From contig CALLAF010000017.1 in NCBI GenBank assembly GCA_938002605.1, positions 101,261 through 165,260 of the forward strand: a DNA stretch of 64,000 nt, written 5' to 3'. This document shows positions 60,877-64,000 of the stretch, one piece after another. Below the pieces are notes generated by a model that saw nothing but the letters and a program-made list of their open reading frames with translations, did not search any database and was not told the DNA's origin. The translations under genes and the position numbers were made by a program. Positions within the stretch are counted from its first letter, which is position 1. Each line of letters begins with the position of its first letter. Origin of the DNA: an uncultured Paracoccaceae bacterium. Its GTDB lineage: Bacteria > Pseudomonadota > Alphaproteobacteria > Rhodobacterales > Rhodobacteraceae.

Positions 60877-60899
60877 GGATATTTGGTATATGAACGCGT

Positions 60900-61109
60900 T
60901 TAGTCAGCGACCGTGAGGTTAACCGCGCTTTCGCGCCCGTCACGGCCTGCTTCAATATCAAAATTAACTTTTTGATCGTCGCGCAAACCCGTTAGGCCCG
61001 AGCGCTCGACAGCAGAAATGTGAACAAATACGTCCTTAGACCCGCCATCGGGCGCGATAAAGCCGTAGCCTTTTGTGGTGTTGAACCATTTGACAGTGCC
61101 TGAAGCCAT
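60900..61109 (-). CDS. Cold shock protein, first copy
   Basis: A 69-residue OB-fold RNA and single-stranded DNA binding protein. [18 protein letters not shown] holds RNP1 and [16 protein letters not shown]2. It differs from the neighbour at 61353 in only a handful of positions and has an extra C-terminal Asp. The start is the ATG at 61109, with AAGGAAGACAAGG upstream. The leader resembles the other copy. A role as RNA chaperone at low temperature or in growth transitions is expected from the family. Confidence 0.93.
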   Translation of the reverse strand: MASGTVKWFNTTKGYGFIAPDGGSKDVFVHISAVERSGLTGLRDDQKVNFDIEAGRDGRESAVNLTVAD

Positions 61110-61352
61110 GTCCTTGTCTTCCTTCAATATCATCCGCTCGCGGAACTGCAGCGGTTTGGCGCGGTCAAAGATTGATCGATGGACTGGGCCGAAAAGCAGA
61201 CAGTGGTCGATAATTTAACGTCGCAGGGCAATCATGGCAGACTATGCGACAAAATCAACAATTTTGGGAAAACGTGTATTGCACAGCGATAAGTTGCGTG
61301 CGTGGGCTGTGACACGCGTCATTTCGCGTGCCACATAATTCTTAATAATCGC

Positions 61353-61559
61353 TTATGCGAGTGCGAGGTTAACCGCAGATTCGCGGCCGTCGCGGCCAGC
61401 TTCGATGTCAAAAGTTACTTTTTGATCATCGCGCAGACCTGTCAGGCCTGAACGTTCAACAGCGGAGATGTGGACGAATACGTCCTTAGAACCACCATCA
61501 GGAGCGATAAAGCCAAAGCCTTTAGTTGTGTTGAACCATTTCACGGTGCCAGTAGCCAT
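61353..61559 (-). CDS. Cold shock protein, second copy
   Basis: A 68-residue cold shock protein, [18 protein letters not shown] and [13 protein letters not shown], almost identical to the copy at 60900-61109. AAAGGAAAACACG precedes the ATG. It lies 243 nt upstream of the other copy in the same direction and has its own leader of more than 100 nt, so each copy probably has its own promoter. This is a recent tandem duplication. Confidence 0.93.
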   Translation of the reverse strand: MATGTVKWFNTTKGFGFIAPDGGSKDVFVHISAVERSGLTGLRDDQKVTFDIEAGRDGRESAVNLALA

Positions 61560-61680
61560 CGTGTTTTCCTTTATATATCAATGCCATCCGCAGAATTGCG
61601 ACGGCTTGGCTGAGTCAGTGCAAGATCGATAGACTGTAGCCGGATAGGAAAACAGCGGGTCGAGTTGGATAACGTCTGCA
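61560..61680 (-). promoter_or_regulatory. Cold shock leader, duplicated before both csp genes
   Basis: The region upstream of the second csp gene aligns by eye with that upstream of the first (61110-61225). Shared blocks in plus-strand order are CATCCGC, CGG(T/C)TTGGC, GATCGAT(G/A)GACTG, GGTCGA and TAACGTC. Conservation outside the coding part suggests a functional leader (cold shock element or autoregulation site) kept in both copies. Confidence 0.5.
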
Positions 61681-61834
61681 ATCCCCATGTGGGACCTTAG
61701 ACCTCATAAATCAAGTAAAATATTTGCGTCAGACATGTATCGGCACTTTGTCGGCATCGCGTCGGACACTGGCGCACGGTTGTTTTTGGGTAATTTAACT
61801 CGCCTAATTTATGCTTGCAGGGTAGGAGGAGCCA

Positions 61835-62251
61835 ATGCCACGCATGACCAAAGCCGAACGGATCGCACGTCAAAAAATGATGCGCTATCTGTATGAGGAA
61901 AGCATCGATCAGACTGACCTGTCGTTAGAGTTGCGCGATAAGGTGCCGCTGGCGTGGCACACGCTGGAACATGATCTGGACGTGGAAGAACCTAAGGTGA
62001 AGATCACGCTGCGACTGGACGAAAGCGTCGCGAAATTCTACCGCGCGATGGGGCCGGGGTATCAGGCGCGGATCAGCCGGATACTGGGCCTATGGGCCAA
62101 TATGAAAATTGGTGAAGCCTTGCAGGTAGAAGAGGCGATCTATGCCCAGATGAAAATCCTGAACCGATTAGACCGAGAGGCCGTAGAACGGGGTGAGCAA
62201 CCTAAGAGTTTTGGAGCGGATGTGGAACAAGATGTCTTGCCCGACCGATAG
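61835..62251 (+). CDS. BrnA-like antitoxin family protein without partner toxin
   Basis: A 138-residue protein from the ATG at 61835 with GTAGGAGGAGCC just upstream. The segment VKITLRLDESVAKFYRAMG followed by GYQARISRILGLW resembles the ribbon-helix-helix core of BrnA-type antitoxins. There is an N-terminal helical extension of 70 residues and a C-terminal tail of 35. No brnT-like toxin gene is seen on either side. It may be an orphan transcription factor; the family call is from pattern recognition. Confidence 0.65.
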   Translation: MPRMTKAERIARQKMMRYLYEESIDQTDLSLELRDKVPLAWHTLEHDLDVEEPKVKITLRLDESVAKFYRAMGPGYQARISRILGLWANMKIGEALQVEEAIYAQMKILNRLDREAVERGEQPKSFGADVEQDVLPDR

Positions 62252-62275
62252 GTCGGGCAGCCCCCGGTCAGGGGC
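62237..62275 (+). terminator. Double hairpin after the BrnA-like gene
   Basis: GCCCGACC-GATA-GGTCGGGC is followed directly by AGCCCC-CGGTCA-GGGGCT. Two adjacent GC-rich stems begin inside the last codons of the gene. No T-run follows, so they may terminate only weakly or stabilise the transcript. Confidence 0.5.
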
Positions 62276-62279
62276 TGCA

Positions 62280-62519
62280 CTTGGAGGTTTGGCGGCATTT
62301 TGTGACTACAGTGAATGTCTTCTATGAGCCCAAATTGACCGATGCTGCATATGCAAAATGGTTGAAAAAAGCTGACATCTCTGGCAGAGAGCCCAGATGG
62401 ATCTATTGCCCATTTCTCTTCCGTGGTCATGCCACTCCGCTCTTCTAAGGGGCTCTCATCGTTGATTGCGAAGCGATTCAACGAACGCCCCTTATTTGCA
62501 CTGTATATGGAGATGGACG
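62280..62519. other. Non-coding gap between the BrnA-like gene and the oxygenase gene
   Basis: About 240 nt with no supported gene. A long minus-strand open frame crosses it (62140-62634) but overlaps both neighbours and has no family character. The text has the look of dispersed intergenic sequence of Rhodobacterales; I can support nothing further except an AT-rich stretch before the oxygenase start. Confidence 0.3.
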
Positions 62520-63098
62520 ATGACGATTCCACCTTGCTTAAAACACCTTGTTTTTGAAGTTCCAGATTTCGGAACGCCAGACTTTTGCGATCAAATCGTT
62601 GCGCGAGCAAATGACATTGGCTTTGATGCGGCAACGATCACAACCGAACGCGGGACAAGCGTCACACAAGAAATCCGGAACAATGATCGGGTCATTGTTG
62701 ATGATGCTAATCTAGCCAAGTTGCTTTGGGGTAATGCGAAATCACTGTTTTCAGAGACATTCAAAGGACATCGCGCGGTTGGCTTAAACGAAAGGTTTCG
62801 CGTTTACCGCTATTCGCCGGATCAGTTTTTCGATTGGCACCAAGATGGCGAATATCAAGCGTTATCAGGCCAGCGCAGCATGTTCACGATGATGATATAT
62901 CTTAATGAAGGTTGTGAGGGAGGTGGAACATCCTTTGCCGATGTCTTCTCACCGCACGTTTTCAAAGATTTCACAATTGCACCAAAGACAGGGAAGGCAC
63001 TTTTCTTTCACCATCCGCTTTCTCACCGAGGTGACACGATCATAAGTGGAGAGAAGTTCGTTCTGAGAACTGACGTGATGTTTGAGGAAATAACCTAA
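62520..63098 (+). CDS. 2OG-Fe(II) oxygenase, prolyl 4-hydroxylase-like
   Basis: A 192-residue soluble protein from the ATG at 62520 with TGGAGATGGACG upstream. The iron triad is visible: H and D in FDWHQDGEY, and a distal His in HHPLSHRGD, followed by a candidate 2-oxoglutarate-binding Arg or Lys near the C-terminus. FRVYRYSPDQFF and MTMMIYLNEGCEGGGTSF match the P4H-type double-stranded beta-helix. The target is unknown. It is a single gene, flanked by gaps of about 200 nt. Confidence 0.85.
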   Translation: MTIPPCLKHLVFEVPDFGTPDFCDQIVARANDIGFDAATITTERGTSVTQEIRNNDRVIVDDANLAKLLWGNAKSLFSETFKGHRAVGLNERFRVYRYSPDQFFDWHQDGEYQALSGQRSMFTMMIYLNEGCEGGGTSFADVFSPHVFKDFTIAPKTGKALFFHHPLSHRGDTIISGEKFVLRTDVMFEEIT

Positions 63099-63291
63099 GT
63101 CCGCTTCGTTCGCTGAACGGGCATTGAAAAACCCTCACAAGTTTTACTTGTTCCAAGATGAATCAAGTAGGGTTCTGCCCCAATTGCCAAAGGGTGGCCC
63201 TAAGACCGCCCCCAATTATCTCACGCTGTGCGCCCGCAATTGCTGCGCAATCGCTTTCGCGCACCCGTCGGATTGCGAGGCAATCCGACGT
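63099..63291. other. Non-coding gap before the ABC-F gene end
   Basis: 193 nt between the convergent oxygenase and ABC-F genes with no supported gene, RNA or clear terminator. It contains CCGCTTCGTTCGCTGAACGGGC near 63101-63122, a phrase of imperfect inverted symmetry. Confidence 0.3.
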
Positions 63292-63999
63292 TTAACGTAC
63301 GAATTTCTTATGCTTCATCCGTTTGGGTTCCAGCGCGTCCGCGCCGAGCCGTGATTTTTTGTCTTCTTCGTAGTCGGAAAACGCGCCTTGGAACCATTCG
63401 ACGTGGGCGTCGCCTTCGAATGCGAGGATGTGTGTGCAGATCCGGTCGAGGAAGAAGCGGTCGTGCGAGATGACCACGGCGCAGCCTGCGAAATCGACCA
63501 GCGCGTCTTCAAGCGCGCGGAGCGTTTCGACGTCGAGATCGTTGGTAGGTTCATCGAGCAGCAGCACGTTACCGCCGGATTTCAGCAATTTCGCCATATG
63601 CACGCGGTTTCGTTCACCACCTGACAGCAGGCTGACTTTTTTCTGCTGATCGCCGCCCTTAAAGTTAAAAGCCGAGCAATAGGCGCGGCTGTTCATAGAC
63701 GCATCGCCCAGTTCGATGATTTCCGCGCCGCCGCTGATTTCTTCCCAGACGGTGGTATCATCGGACAGTGCATCGCGTGACTGATCCACGTAAGAAAGCT
63801 TCACGGTGTCGCCAAATGTGACGGACCCTTCGTCAGGTTCGATTTGCCCGGTGAGCATCCCAAAGAGCGTGGATTTACCCGCGCCGTTGGGTCCGATCAC
63901 CCCGACAATGCCACCCGGGGGCAGGGCGAAGGTCAGATCTTCAATCAGAAGCTTGTCACCATAGGCCTTTTGCAGATTTTCGACCTCGATCACTTTGTT
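63292..63999 (-). CDS. ettA: ABC-F protein EttA (energy-dependent translational throttle), C-terminal part
   Basis: The frame runs off the right edge; about 236 C-terminal residues are visible. They hold the second ABC domain: [14 protein letters not shown] is Walker [17 protein letters not shown] the signature, [15 protein letters not shown]alker B, and [16 protein letters not shown] the switch region. The tail ending TRYEE-like [24 protein letters not shown] matches EttA. EttA binds the ribosomal E site and gates entry into elongation according to the ADP/ATP ratio. The GTG at 63993 is internal and not the start. Confidence 0.92.
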   Translation of the reverse strand, partial: NKVIEVENLQKAYGDKLLIEDLTFALPPGGIVGVIGPNGAGKSTLFGMLTGQIEPDEGSVTFGDTVKLSYVDQSRDALSDDTTVWEEISGGAEIIELGDASMNSRAYCSAFNFKGGDQQKKVSLLSGGERNRVHMAKLLKSGGNVLLLDEPTNDLDVETLRALEDALVDFAGCAVVISHDRFFLDRICTHILAFEGDAHVEWFQGAFSDYEEDKKSRLGADALEPKRMKHKKFVR

Positions 64000-64000
64000 G

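Noticed and set aside
62140..62634. 164-codon minus-strand open frame in the 62.3 kb gap
   Set aside because: Overlaps both flanking genes, low-complexity look, no recognisable domain; left as non-coding.
1..64000. tRNA, rRNA, CRISPR arrays, integrases or complete insertion sequences
   Set aside because: None recognised in gaps or among the open frames.

Overview
The window looks like chromosome of a marine alphaproteobacterium of the Rhodobacteraceae (roseobacter group). The grounds are gene content and protein style: an ALDH16-type double aldehyde dehydrogenase next to deoC, a PuuE-UraD fusion, three tandem deformylase genes before fmt, long alphaproteobacterial PhnE, 68-residue cold shock proteins, moderate GC and dense ATGA-coupled operons. 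This is inference from remembered families; no database was searched. No rRNA, tRNA, CRISPR array, prophage or complete insertion sequence was seen.

Layout. 1-3671 (minus): a truncated lytic transglycosylase, a DedA-like protein, a small membrane protein, then cobalamin genes cbiB, cobD and a DUF1636 gene. 3878-7387: a degenerate receiver protein, a glutathionyl-hydroquinone reductase-type GST, and a two-gene glucosylglycerate-type osmolyte module (phosphatase then GT81 synthase). 7591-14177 (plus): a corrin-ring operon DUF6732-cbiX-cobH-cobL-cobI-cbiG/cobJ-cobM behind a structured leader. 14260-20535: a conserved small protein, a PatB/MalY lyase, three def-family genes (the third lacks catalytic residues), a lipoprotein, fmt, an aldo/keto reductase and a VOC protein. 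20593-24315: an orphan TRAP-type binding protein divergent from a creatinase-like hydrolase, then an L,D-transpeptidase. 24446-31499: an eight-gene operon of unknown function (coiled-coil protein, AAA ATPase, two large soluble proteins, four small membrane proteins) closed by a hairpin. This is the best candidate here for an undescribed system.

31515-36855: ALDH16, a coupled small membrane protein and deoC (deoxyribose catabolism), an AraC regulator and rpe. 37059-38647: a two-component pair. 38670-44294: urate/allantoin catabolism with puuD, a LysR regulator, puuE-uraD, allA and an NCS2 permease. 44370-46352: a VOC protein and a secreted EF-hand protein. 46592-60841: a complete phosphonate import and C-P lyase locus (phnCDEE, an SDR, a hexapeptide protein, two phnM, phnF, phnGHIJKLN and a 2H phosphoesterase) with visible PHO-box-like repeats and a likely PhnF operator. 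60900-63999: two cold shock genes with related leaders, a BrnA-like protein, a 2OG-Fe(II) oxygenase and the C-terminal part of an EttA-type ABC-F protein.

How the genes work together. The two cobalamin arms point away from the osmolyte region and cover ring methylation and contraction plus late aminopropanol steps, but not the whole pathway (no cobK, cobN or cobG/cobZ here). The phn genes form a phosphate-starvation module: import by PhnCDE, conversion of the phosphonate by PhnGHIJKLM and PhnN, with PhnF as probable local repressor. The urate genes, creatinase-like gene and phn genes together suggest an organism that scavenges dissolved organic nitrogen and phosphorus.
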